Assembly (NCBI RefSeq): GCF_023159225.1
Contig: NC_063166.1
Span: 49,221,149-49,285,148, forward strand
Length of the DNA stretch: 64,000 bases
Reading direction: 5' to 3'
Origin: Perognathus longimembris pacificus
Taxonomy: Eukaryota > Chordata > Mammalia > Rodentia > Heteromyidae
In this document: positions 10,685 to 21,015 of the stretch, in pieces
How the letters are laid out: the number at the start of each line of letters is the position of its first letter
Position numbering within the stretch: the first letter of the stretch is position 1
Made by a program: the position numbers and the translations under genes
Notes under the pieces: model-generated
What the model was told of the DNA's origin: nothing
Seen by the model: only the letters and a program-made list of their open reading frames with translations
Databases searched by the model: none

Positions 10685-11343
10685 TCTCCACTCTTATTCA
10701 ACATTGTACTGGAATTTATAGCCAGAGCAATAAGGCAATAATTTTACATTGTTTCCAATTTTAGTCCTATTTATTTAGAGATCCAAATAGAGAAGGAAGA
10801 AGTTAAATTCTTCCTATTTGCAGAGGATATGATTCTGTACTTAAAAGACCCTACAGAGTCCACCAAAAATATCCTGGATATGATAAATACTTTCATCAAT
10901 GTAACAGGATATAAAACCAACATACAAGAATCAGTAGCTTTCCTGTATACCAACAATGAACCAACAGAGAAAGAAATCAGAAAAACAATTCCATTCACAA
11001 TAGCTTTAAAAACAAGTCAGAAATAAACCTAACCAAGGAGGTAAAGGACGTCTACAATGAAAACTAAAGTTAAAGAAAGAAGACATCAGAAGATAGAAAG
11101 AGCTCCCATGTATATAGTTTGGCAGGATTAATATTGTGGGAATGGCTATGCTACCAAAAATAATCTATGGATTCAGTGCAATAACCATCAAAAGCCTGAT
11201 AACACTCTGTGAAGAAGTAAAAATCAATCCTGAGATGCTATGGAAGCACTTTGGAAGACGGAATAACAAAACCAATCCCAAACAAAATGAGCAATGCTGG
11301 AGGTTATATTACAGAGCCATAGTCACAAAAACAGCATGGTTTT

Positions 11344-11344
<1 letters not shown>

Positions 11345-11388
<44 letters not shown>
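11345..11388. repeat. (CA)n microsatellite inside L1
   Basis: About 21 CA units, uninterrupted, splitting the L1 ORF2 remnant. Confidence 0.97.
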
Positions 11389-11390
<2 letters not shown>

Positions 11391-12177
11391 GAAGAACAGA
11401 AAGTGGAACAGAAAGAATAGCCAGAAGCAAACCATATAGCCAGAGTCATTCTATCCTTGACAAAGGAGCCCAAATATGTAAAAATTCCCACAGGAATGCA
11501 TGGGGAAAACTTTGGAAAATATAGGAATAATTATTTTCTGAATAAGACTCTAATAGCTTAAGAAATAGAAAGAAGAATTGAAAAATGAAATTGCATTGAA
11601 TTAAAAATTTTCTGTACATCAGAAGAAGCAAAGACCAAAATCAAGAGAAACAACCCCCAAAACAGGAGAAAAAATTTTGCTAATTACTTGTTGAGTAAGG
11701 AGTTAATATCTAGAAGATAGAGTTAAAAAAAGATTAAGTGATCCAATTAAAAATTAATTAATAGGCAAATAAATTGGATAGTCCTCAAAAGAAGAAATGT
11801 TAAAAAGAAGAGATGTTCATCAGCCTTAGCCATTAAGGAGCACTACATTAAGATTCCATCTCAGTCTGGTCAGAATGACAATTATCAAGAACACAACAAC
11901 AAATGTCTATGAGAAAGTGGGGAAAGAAGAACCAAACACTGTTGGTGAGAGTGCACATTAGTGCAAACACTATGGAAATCAGTATTGAGGTGTCTCATAA
12001 AAAATAGGCCTACTTTATGATTTCATCATACCATACTTGGGCATATATTCAAAGGAAAGTAAATCAATATACAAGAAAAAACACCTGCATAGCAATATTT
12101 ATTGCAACACTGATCACAATAGCCAAACTGAAGAATCAGTTGAGGTGTCCAACAATTGAAGAACAGATAAAGAAAAT

Positions 12178-12285
12178 ATAGTGTATATATGTGTGTGTAT
12201 ACATATGCCATATATATGGTATATATTATTGTATATATGATGTATATATATTATATATATTCACACATACACAATAACATCTTAC
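12178..12285. repeat. AT-rich TATA/TGTG repeat at L1 3' end
   Basis: Mixed TATATA and TGTG units at the L1 position where an 'aaaatatagtgtatatat' motif normally occurs. Probably an expansion of that L1 sequence. Confidence 0.8.
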
Positions 12286-12339
12286 TCAATATAAAGAAAG
12301 TAGAATGAATTCTGTCATTTGCAAGGAAATAAATAAATG

Positions 12340-12925
12340 GCATTGGAGATTAGGTGGGAACTAGAGACACAGAGAACAGTCCTAGAAGGAAAGGGATCAG
12401 GCAGCAATTATTGGAAGAAATGAATGATGCTCAGTGCTTGGAACCTCAAAATAGACCCTGTAACCCACCAAGCTCCAGTAAAGGAGAGAGTAGAGTGAGG
12501 AACAAGATGGCACACAGGTCAGTGAGCCAGGCACAGCAGCAGTTGGGACTGAAAGAAAGAGGACTAGAAAATGTGAAAGTTGTGGAAGCTCAAGTTAGGC
12601 ATTCTTTCTACTCTTCAAAATAGCAAGAAGGAGGTTATATGTGGCTGAGATTTGTAGAGACCAGTTTGGAGCTTACAGCAGTGGGAAGGGGGCTCTCCTA
12701 ACAGAAACATAAAATTGAGCCTTCACTAGCAAGAGAAAACATCTGAGAGGGCCTAGTAGGGAACATTTATTGCCGAGCAATCCAGTCTTCACAGAGGTTT
12801 GCTTTTCTCTCAATTCATACCCTGTCCTCTGCCAAAGAGACAGCAGAAGAGGTGATGTTCCTGAGTCTGGAGTGTCAAGGGAATAAGTAGAAAAAGCTCT
12901 CTCTCTCTCTGTCTCTCTGTCTCTG

Positions 12926-12960
<35 letters not shown>

Positions 12961-13560
12961 GTGTACCTACACAACAAACTTCTTGTCTTCAATGATAAGA
13001 CTTCCATGTAGTTTGAAGGTCACTTCTGCATTCTCTTAATGAATGGTGATTAATTCCTGTCTCTTTACTTAACATTCTGACCCTTGTTATCAAGCCCTTC
13101 TCTCTGACATTTTCTAAGATCAATTGGATTTCTAAACTTTTTTTTCAGGTGCTAATGAGGGCTTTAAAGGCTTTTCACAATATGGATGTATTGCAATATT
13201 CTTTTTGTTCATCCTGCACTGAAATTTAAATAGAACTGAGCGATCACATCACTGTGTGTTATTTGAAGTCCATGATAGGGGACAATTTAATCAACTCTAT
13301 TGTCCTTTTAAAAATGCTAAGGTCAGTCCTAGAGCATGTAGAGTCATTTGGAGTGGTTCCAGGCTTGATCTGGCTGGCAGGCACTGTGTCATGACCAAGG
13401 GCTCCTGAATTCTGCTGGTCTTTCCTGAAAGTGCACGTTGGGGACGGGGTTGGACTAAGTTACTGGATTGAGCCCTCTGTTCTGTTGAGACAAAGAGCTA
13501 AAAGCAGTCCTTCATGAATGGATGGAAAGAGGAAGGAGTAGGAGCTTTCCTGTCCCTCTT
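12340..13560. other. Anonymous DNA with TCTG microsatellite
   Basis: Contains a TC/TCTG tract at 12898-12963. The rest shows no gene or repeat I can name. Confidence 0.55.
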
Positions 13561-13670
13561 TTTATGATTTTCTTCTAACACAAGGTCTCCATGTATAGCT
13601 TTGGCCGACCATCCTGGTCTCAGCCTCTCAAGTACTGGGATTACAGGTATGTCTCACCATCACTGGCTGC
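13561..13670 (-). mobile_element. B1-type SINE
   Basis: Antisense B1: 'caaggtctccatgtatagc', 'agcctctcaagtactggga', 'ttacaggtatgtctcacca'. No tail module. Confidence 0.8.
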
Positions 13671-13696
13671 ACACTTACCTCTTAAAAGAGAAGCTA

Positions 13697-13932
13697 GCCA
13701 GGTGCTGGTGGTTCATGCCTATTATAGTCCTAGTTACTCCAGAAGCTGACATTTGAAGATCTCCGTTCAATGCCAGCACAAGCAGTAATGTTCAGGAGAC
13801 TTTCATCTTCAATTAAAAAGCTGGAAGCCAAGATGTGGCTCCACTGGTGAGCAACAGCCTTGAACATGAAAGCTAAGGGACAGTGCCCAGGCCTTGAGGT
13901 CAAACCCTAGTGCCGGCCAAACAAAACAAAAA
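13697..13932 (+). mobile_element. SINE family B
   Basis: Diverged B1-like head ('gccaggtgctggtggttca'), linker 'tcaattaaaaagctgg', tRNA-like tail ending 'ggtcaaaccctagtgccgg', then an A/C-rich tail. Confidence 0.85.
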
Positions 13933-14015
13933 ACCTCTCTGTTTTAGTAGCAGAGATAAATGACATCATGCTTTTGGTCTTAGCAAAGCATGAATTCAGG
14001 GTAGGACACAAAAGT

Positions 14016-14232
14016 GGGTTTTTGTTGTTGTTGTTGTTGTTTTGTCAGTCCTGGGGCTTGGACTCAGGGTCTGAGCACTGTCCCTGGCTTCTTTTTGCTC
14101 AAGGCTAGCACTCTACCACTTGAGCCACAGCGCCACTTCTGGCCATTTTCTATATATGTGGTGCTGAGGAATCAATCCCAGGGCTTCATGTATGCGAGGC
14201 AAACACTCTATCACCAGGCCATTTCCAGCTCA
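14016..14232 (-). mobile_element. SINE family A with TSD
   Basis: Antisense full copy with a (GTT)n-modified A-tail at 14019-14042. The flanking duplication acacaaaagt is at 14006-14015 and 14233-14242. Confidence 0.93.
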
Positions 14233-14242
14233 ACACAAAAGT

Positions 14243-14681
14243 TTTGATAGAGCAAGATTTATTGAAACAAAAAGAAATTATATCCTTATAAAAGAGTGAG
14301 GCCTGGCAGCTTGACCATGTAATCAAATATCTTAAGCCCTTGGGTTACTGGCATATTTATGAATAGGGTTTAATGATTAGGATGTTTTTATAAAAAGAGG
14401 TGCCCTCAGAGCTAAGAGGAGGATTTGAGAGGAGGTCTGTGCATGGAGCCACAACTTCAATGAGATGTAGATGAGGCCTCTGAATAACCTTTTGGCTTGG
14501 GAGAGTCCTTGCTGAGGGAGTTGGCCACCTTACCATGAAGTAATTCCAATCACAATCAACTATTATTGGAAGTTTTTTTTGTGTGTGTGAACAGGATGTT
14601 TGAGAACTTACTCGGATAAAGTGTTCTACCTGTTTTTCACCTTTTTTTGCATTAGTGTTCCCATTCTGCCTGTCAGCCCAT
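14243..14681. other. Anonymous DNA
   Basis: No recognised gene or repeat. A long minus-strand open frame spanning into the next SINE is accounted for by the SINE. Confidence 0.5.
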
Positions 14682-14691
14682 CCCATTTCAG

Positions 14692-14903
14692 CTTTTGTTT
14701 TGTTTTGTTTTTGGCCAGTCCTGAGGGCTTGGAACTCAAGGCCTGAGCACTGTCCCTGGCTTCTTTTGTTCAAGGCTAGCACTCTTCCTCTTGAGCCACA
14801 GCACCACTTTTGGCTTTTTCTGTTTATGTGGTGTTGAGGAATCAAACCCAGGCCTTCATGCATCGTAGGCCAAGCACTCTACTGCGAAACCACATTCTCA
14901 GCC
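14692..14903 (-). mobile_element. SINE family A with TSD
   Basis: Antisense older copy with a TTTTG-patterned A-tail. The flanking duplication cccatttcag is at 14682-14691 and 14904-14913. Confidence 0.93.
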
Positions 14904-15204
14904 CCCATTTCAGATTTATTTGGGGAAAAATAAATCATCCGTTGTGCCACAGATTTTTACAAGTTCTTACTAATCATTGGGTTCTCCTCTTCCTGATTTG
15001 GATATGCTGTGTTGCCACCCAAACTCATATTGAGATTTGATTCCCAGTGCAATTGTGCTGTGAGGTGATGGAAGAGGTATTGATGTCCTGGAGGTGCCAA
15101 ATTTTTGAGTGGATTAATGTCTTCCTCAAAAGACTGGGTTAACCCTCCTGGGTCATAGGAATGAGGACTGGATGTGGTGCCATGAGGGTAGACTCTATTT
15201 TATT

Positions 15205-15690
15205 TATTTATTATTGTTTTTTTGATTGTGGGGCTTGAACTCAGGGCCTGGGTGCGGTTCCCAAGCCTCTTTGTGCTCAAGGCTAGCACTCTCACTCTTG
15301 AGCCACAGCCCCACTTCTGGTTTTTGAGCGGTTAATTGGAGATAAGAGTCTCATGGGGGCTCTTCTGCCCAGGCTGGCTTCAAACTGCAATCCTCAGATC
15401 TCAGCCTCCTGAGTAGTTAAGATTACAGGCGTGGGGCTGGGGATATAGCCTAGTGGCAAGAGTGCCTGCCTCGGATACAGGAGGCCCTAGGTTCGATTCC
15501 CCAGCACCACATATACAGAAAACGGCCAGAAGCGGCGCTGTGGCTCAAGTGGCAGAGTGCTATGCTAGCCTTGAGCGGGAAGAAGCCAGGGACAGTGCTC
15601 AGGCCCTGAGTCCAAGGCCCGGGACTGGCAAAAAGAAAAAAAAAAAAAAAAAAAAAAAAGATTACAGGCGTGAGCCATAGGTGCCCAGCT
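15205..15690 (-). mobile_element. SINE family B, split by a family A copy
   Basis: Antisense tail ('gggcttgaactcagggcc'), linker 'gcggttaattggagataag' and B1-like head. The head is interrupted at 15433 by the family A insertion and resumes 'attacaggcgtgagccata' at 15661. Flanking target repeats start at 15181 (catgagggtaga) and 15691 (catgagagtaga). Confidence 0.9.
15434..15657 (+). mobile_element. SINE family A, young subfamily, nested
   Basis: Near-consensus copy inside the family B head. An exact TSD, aagattacaggcgtg, is at 15419-15433 and 15658-15672. A 5-bp local duplication 'gctatgctagcc' occurs in the tail A-box region. The A-tail is about 28 bp with a single early G. Confidence 0.97.
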
Positions 15691-15706
15691 CATGAGAGTA
15701 GATTTT

Positions 15707-15855
15707 TTTTTTTTTTTTTCTCTAGGCTAGCAGTCTGCCACTTGAACCACAGCTCCACTTCTGGCCATTTTCTGTATACGTGGTGCTGGGGAATCGAACC
15801 CAGGGCTTCATGTATATGAGGCAAGCACTCTTGCCACTAGGCCATATCCCCAGCC
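15707..15855 (-). mobile_element. SINE family A lacking its last ~55 nt, with TSD
   Basis: The head and the first part of the tail are present, but the T-tract joins directly at 'tctctaggctagcagtctg'. The usual terminal segment (from 'gagcgggaagaagcc' to 'actggcc') is missing. TSD catgagagtagatttt at 15691-15706 and catgagaatagatttt at 15856-15871. Confidence 0.93.
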
Positions 15856-16054
15856 CATGAGAATAGATTTTATAAAGCAAGGTTACTCTCAGCTTGGCTT
15901 CTGCATCCTCTCCCCTTTCTTGCACAGACTCACAATGCTATGCTACCTGAAATGAGTTGAGATAGCTTGCAGTCTCCCATGGAAGCCACACACAAACCAC
16001 TGCCATGATTTGGCCACTTTTGTACCATGCCCTAAGCCATCTTTCTGCCGATTT

Positions 16055-16153
16055 TTATTGATGCAGTCTACAGATTTTCTGCCAGGGCTGGCCTCAAACC
16101 ACAGTCATCTGGGTCTCAGGCTCCTGAATAGCTAGGATTACAAGCATGAACCT
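16055..16153 (-). mobile_element. Family B/B1 head fragment
   Basis: Antisense head only: 'ccagggctggcctcaaacc', 'ctcctgaatagctaggatt'. No tail. Confidence 0.7.
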
Positions 16154-16645
16154 GCAGAGACCAAGGAGGGTTATGTTTTCAACAAATATGTAGATTAGAA
16201 ATACCAGTCATCATTCATGTATTTTGCACTTAATTGAATGCAATTTTGACATTCTTTTCTTTTTTCTGCACCTTGTCCTTACAGTTGTCAAGGCCCCAGG
16301 ATTCAAGGTTATTTAGCTCTCGGTCTCAAGCTGTACCAGTTCAAGGTTTGGGACACAATCTTTTCATGCTTTGCAACCACAGATGGCTGTGTTGCCTCCT
16401 TGTTATAGAATCCTATGGGCCTGACTGACAGGCTTTCTGTTAGGTCTAGATTGACCAAACAAAAAAGATTGCTGTTGTTTGATTTAACAACCAAGTAGAA
16501 TAGCAGCCAAACTGCCCAGTGGCTTCAAATGTTCTAGCCTTGGGAGCTGTTTCTTCTCTTCTATGGTACAAGATACAGTACAACACCTTTAAAAAGTGGA
16601 TATTTAGGACATGTTCACAGTTTTGTTTTTAAATTGTTACAAGGC
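16154..16645. other. Anonymous DNA
   Basis: No gene or repeat recognised. Confidence 0.5.
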
Positions 16646-16647
16646 AG

Positions 16648-16890
16648 ATGGGTACCCATGGTTTATGACTAGAATCCTAAATATACAGGAGACTGAGATC
16701 TGAGAATTGTGGTTCAAAGTCAGGCCAAACAGACATATTTGAAGGAGTCTTATTTTCCAATTAACTAGCAATAAGATGGAGGTGGAGGCATGGCTGAAGT
16801 GTAGGGTGCCCAGTGCTGAGGAAATATGTTGACTGAGAATGCAAGACCCTGACTCAAGCCCCAGTGCAAGCCTCAGTGCCCACAAAAATT
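16648..16890 (+). mobile_element. SINE family B
   Basis: Head 'gagactgagatctgagaat', linker 'ttccaattaactagcaata', tail ending 'gactcaagccccagtgcaa'. Well diverged. Confidence 0.8.
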
Positions 16891-17193
16891 GCTATAAAGC
16901 AAACTTTCCAGATCCAAAGACTCATAACATTCAGATAACCACTGAGAACATTTTAAAGCACACCTCTATGTATTTCGGTATCTACCAACACCTTGCTCTT
17001 TTACAACCTGATTTCCCCTCTTAATATATAATAGCTTTCTTTGCATAGTTAAGGAGACAGGTAGGTTGATGATAGTGAGGTGATTATAGGAGAAAGTTTC
17101 TTTTCCCCATTGTACACCCATTTTCATCAGTGTGGGCCCTATAAATGAGAGTGACAAAAGACAGATGAACAGAAGAAAATGTGCTAGATGATT

Positions 17194-17224
<31 letters not shown>

Positions 17225-17929
17225 GTGTATACACACGGAGGAACTCAGTGATGAATAACTCAAAGGGTAGCTGGAACTTGAGCTTACATGTAGAGAAATA
17301 GTTAGACAAAGATAATGGGCTTTGGCTTCCTAGGGGAAATCTGTGGAAGGTAAACTATTGTAAGGTTTGCTTTTGCAGGTCTGTTTTGGTACTAGCTACC
17401 CATCTTCTTTGTGTCTAGAAGGTTCTCCTGGGAAAGGAATCCGCAGCAGTTCACATTTCCAAGAACTTTCTGCATGTCATCAGGCAAGTTGAGCTCTGGG
17501 AAAGTTTTGTTCACACCCTATTTAGTCTCAGATGCCTCTAGCTCAAAATAATTCTGAAATGAAAGTGATATATTTTGAATTGATACATTTGGAATTCTTT
17601 CACTTCCACATTTGAAAATTCAGGATGTCTCATATATTATGTATTCACTGGTACCCAATGAGAGAAATCTATGAAAGAAGTTGGGAGATAAGAGCTCTGT
17701 TAAGAGGAAGAGAAACAGGGCTTGGAACAAATGGAAAAGAACAAATCTCAGCACAGTGCCTCTTTCTTACTAGCACAGTCCCCTCAGCCCTGAATGTCCG
17801 TCAGTCCATGGAGGCAGTCAGACTCCACTTTGGGTGTTTGTGCTAAATGCTCATTTTGCATTTGCATGGTGCTCCTAGGTCTGGAGTTGCAGCCACCCTG
17901 GGGTCTTATAGTCTGTCTTAAAAGGTTTT
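16891..17929. other. Anonymous DNA with GT microsatellite
   Basis: (GT)n at 17196-17223. The rest is unrecognised. Confidence 0.55.
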
Positions 17930-18362
17930 CTGTTCCTACAACAATACCCAGGATTGGATGAATTTATAAAGAACAGAGATTTATTTGGCTCCTGATTGTG
18001 AACACTGGGAAATCCATGAGCATGGCTCCAGCACCTGGTGAGGGAATTCTGGCTGCATCATCTCATGGTGGAAGACTGAAGGGCAAGACAAGGCGAGAAG
18101 AGTGGCCTTCAAAGGCCCAGGTTTTTATGTGTTGAAGACTTCTTTGGTCTTCAACTTGGTGCCTTAGGTGATGGTAGAAACTTCAATGCCATCACCTTAT
18201 GGGAGGAAGTTAGGTCATTTGGAGCATGCCATTGAAGGCCATCATCAGAGCCCAGTTACTTCCTTTCTTTTCACTTCCCAGCCACCACGAAGTGAGCAGT
18301 TTATTTGGCCACAGGCTTCCACCATGATGTGCTGAGAGCCAGCATAATCCTTTTCTCTCTCC

Positions 18363-18391
18363 ACACACCCCCCGCCCCGCCCCCCCCCACC
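18363..18391. repeat. C-rich tract, G-quadruplex potential on minus strand
   Basis: C-runs of 6, 4 and 9 are separated by single G or GC. On the minus strand there are enough G-runs for a quadruplex by simple pattern. Confidence 0.75.
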
Positions 18392-18404
18392 TTTTTCTTT
18401 CTTT

Positions 18405-18655
18405 TTGCAAAAGTCCTAGAGCATGAAATCAGGGCCTGGGATGGGTGCTGTCCTTGAGATTCTTTTTATTTATTTATTTTTCTCAAGGCTAGTGCTGTAC
18501 CACTTAAGACAGAGCACCACTTCCAGCTTATTCTGAGTAGCCCATTGGAGATAGAAGTCTCACAGACTTTCCTATCCGAGCTGGTTTCAAGCCATGATCC
18601 TGAGATTTCAGGCTCCTGAATAGCTAGGATTACAGGTGTGAGCTGTGCCAGGCCC
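18405..18655 (-). mobile_element. SINE family B
   Basis: Antisense tail with an internal TTTA expansion ('ctttttatttatttatttt'), then 'tctcaaggctagtgctgta', the linker and the B1-like head 'ctcctgaatagctaggatt'. Confidence 0.85.
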
Positions 18656-18915
18656 TTTTCTCTTTTTAAGTTGATTAGCTTGGATATTTGTTACAGTAAC
18701 AGAAAGCTGGTCAACACAAGGGCTCAAACTTGCTTTCAAAACAAATTCATCCCTGTATAACTTACTCTTGTCCTTATGACATAAAGATTCATAAGGGTAG
18801 AGCTCTCATGACTTAATCACCTCTTGTTAGGCCTCTCCTTTCAATACAATAGTGGTGTATTGAGGATAAAGTTTCCAACAAATGAATTTGGGGGTGATAC
18901 ATTTAAACCATAGTG

Positions 18916-19736
18916 TAGCCCTAGCAGTAGTCATTCTCAGAGAGAGGGCAAAGCAATCTAGAAGAATTCAGTCAGTACACACCCCAGTGGTGGCTCAGTT
19001 TGCAATACCTCAGGTCTTTGGAATGAAGATGTGAGGTCATTCAGTTATACTGTTATTGCAGCAGTGTTTTACTACTGATATAAGTGGTATTTAGACCTGA
19101 AGGAAGAAATCACATGATGCTTCAAAGAAAACCCAGGGATGGACCTCTGATATGTTCATACTGGCTTCAGCATCCCTCCTCTAAACACATGTTCAATAGC
19201 AGGACCACACTGCTTAGGCACTGCAGGGGCACATTGTGGGCTTTGCCAAGCAGAGGCTGGGGGCAAACGTTATTTGTCTGTGGTCCATGCTATGAAGTTG
19301 ATGTGCTTTGTTTTCCTAACCCTCTTGACTGCTTTGGCACATAGTTTGTAGGCAGGGAAATAGCATGGAGCTGAGCAGAATAAACATCATCTCTAGTTCC
19401 TGTCCACTCTTAAACCAACCATGACCCCACCGCTGGAGAATGGGGAAATGTTTTCTCAATCCCCGTTAGGAGGAAAAAGAAAACCGAAAAAGAAAAGATG
19501 CTGGGCTTCCCAAATGACTTTCTAAGGCACATGGACAGGATCTTACTGCCACATGAGGACTTGCTCTATCAGCACACCTGAAGTCTTATTCTGTAGATTT
19601 CTACTCATCCTGAGCTCTTTCTGATTCCCTACAGGCCCTTTAAATCCTGTCCCAGGACTCCACCCCTCCTCCCTAACAAAAGCTTCCTAGCTCCAAAAGG
19701 ATTTCCTTTCCTGAACCAGGCTGGTTCCTCTGACCT
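18916..19736. other. Anonymous DNA
   Basis: No recognised gene or repeat. Confidence 0.5.
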
Positions 19737-19737
19737 T

Positions 19738-19813
<76 letters not shown>

Positions 19814-19843
19814 TCACACACACACTCACACACACACACACAC
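19738..19843. repeat. Compound (CT)n(CA)n microsatellite
   Basis: About 30 CT units pass directly into CA units with occasional CT interruptions, about 105 bp in all. Confidence 0.97.
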
Positions 19844-20690
19844 CATTTTATTTCTTAAAAAAATCTCTACCTCCTTCTCTTACAAATACCAAATGTATCT
19901 TGAGGAAGCTGGTGTTGAACACAGCTATGCAGTGATCTTCTCAGGGCTGCAGTGCCATTGAGTGTCATTTCCAGAGTCACAGTGGTGGCTGGAGACCCAA
20001 GTGGAGGTGGATGAGCACTCCCACCCTTGTGGCCAACAGCGTGTTCCCACTGATTTCCTAGCTCACAGGAGAGAATGGAGTGAGACATCGGTGTTGCCTG
20101 TGGCTCTCCTAGGTGATATGACTGCAGCAGGACCATGACCACATGGCAGCATGGAGTGGCTGTGCTCATTTTGTATGTCCCTGGGTCCACATGGAAATCA
20201 ACAGCAGCTCAGGTAGACATTTTCTTGCTCATAATTTTTGTCCAGGGTTTCCCTCTATAGATCTAATGGCAGCAAATAGCCAACCACATGGCATGAGGCT
20301 TCTCACAGAGGAGACTTTTGAGGCACAAACTGCAGCACTGCCTGGTCCCCAGTGGAGGGACTCTTTGTCAAGGACCACCCTCATCATAAAGACCCACAAT
20401 GGTTTAACTCCTTCTCTTTTTTCCTTTCCCAAATCCCTCACCCTTGTGTCCCGAACACACCCTTCATTGATCCCTGCAACCAATTCCTTGTCTCACAAAC
20501 TGCTTTCTGTTTGTTGTTTGCTTCTGATTCAGGGTCTCTAGATATATCTCAGTAGATGGAGAGGAGAATGACAGAAGGGTACCATCAATTAAGATGCATT
20601 TAGCCATAAATTGACAGGCTGAATTGAAACCCCTTTGTGAAACTACTTAACTATAATAATCAAAAAAGACCAGAAAAATATGCATCCCAA
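19844..20690. other. Anonymous DNA
   Basis: Overlapping open frames of 67-132 codons on both strands (20143-20541) have no recognised domain. No repeat recognised. Confidence 0.5.
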
Positions 20691-20691
20691 G

Positions 20692-20792
20692 CCACCTTCA
20701 AATTCACTATGTAGCTAGCTGTTCTTGAACTCACAATCCTCTTTCCTTGGTCTCCTGAGTACTTAATTTACAAGCCTGGGCCACCACACCCC
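20692..20792 (-). mobile_element. B1-type SINE
   Basis: Antisense: 'caaattcactatgtagcta', 'ggtctcctgagtacttaat', 'gcctgggccaccacacccc'. Confidence 0.7.
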
Positions 20793-20796
20793 ACTA

Positions 20797-21015
20797 CTGG
20801 GGCTTGAACTCAGAGCCTAAGTGCACTCCTATAGAACTTTTTTTGCTCAAAGCTGGCATTCTATCACTTGAGCCAGAGATCCAGTTCCAGTTTTTTGGTG
20901 GTTAATTGAAGATAAGAGTCTCACAGGCTTTCCTGCCTGGGGTGGCTTCAAACCATGACCCTCAGATCTCAGCCTCCTGAGTGCATAGGATTACAGCTGT
21001 GAGCCCCTAGTGTCC
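20797..21015 (-). mobile_element. SINE family B
   Basis: Full antisense copy: tail 'ggggcttgaactcagagcc', linker 'gtggttaattgaagataag', head 'tctcagcctcctgagtgca'. It lies directly beside the B1 copy in the same orientation. Confidence 0.9.

Larger units (their letters stand above)
10686..12335 (+). mobile_element. Degraded L1 ORF2 (RT to 3' part)
   Basis: 5'-truncated L1. At 10798-10858 the translation reads ...[14 protein letters not shown]..., the reverse-transcriptase active-site motif, with FAED where active L1s carry FADD. The frame then continues through a GYKTN...FLYTNN block and stops. Downstream nucleotide similarity to the ORF2 3' part continues to about 12330 ('tgcaacactgatcacaata', 'aagaacagataaagaaaat'). 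It is broken by stops, indels and a CA tract at 11345. Non-functional. Confidence 0.85.
14990..16060 (+). mobile_element. MaLR (MST/THE1-like) LTR split by SINEs
   Basis: The left part (14998-15195) reads 'ggatatgctgtgttgccac', 'ccaaactcatattgagat' and continues after the SINE block (15856-16060, 'ttctgcatcctctcccc'). The order fits a plus-strand MaLR solo LTR. Three SINEs interrupt it. Confidence 0.6.
18130..18718 (+). mobile_element. Inner MaLR-like LTR, itself split by a SINE
   Basis: Plus-strand words 'gccaccacgaagtgagcag', 'gcttccaccatgatgtgct' and, after the SINE, 'acagtaacagaaagctggt' match the LTR type that recurs more completely at 61033-61405. Its orientation is opposite to the outer LTR. 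Confidence 0.7.
17930..18915 (-). mobile_element. Outer MaLR (MST-like) LTR, interrupted
   Basis: Antisense LTR halves at 17930-18125 ('gaatttataaagaacagag', 'atctcatggtggaagactg') and 18720-18915 ('catgacttaatcacctctt', 'aatgaatttgggggtgata'). The order matches MST-type LTRs. A second LTR sits between the halves. Confidence 0.7.

Noticed and set aside
14357..14863. 168-codon minus-strand open frame
   Set aside because: Its N-terminal part is a translated family A SINE (14692-14903) and the rest is unique DNA with no domain.
19738..19843. Regular repeats that could be mistaken for a CRISPR or satellite array
   Set aside because: Simple dinucleotide repeats without spacers, and the genome is mammalian.
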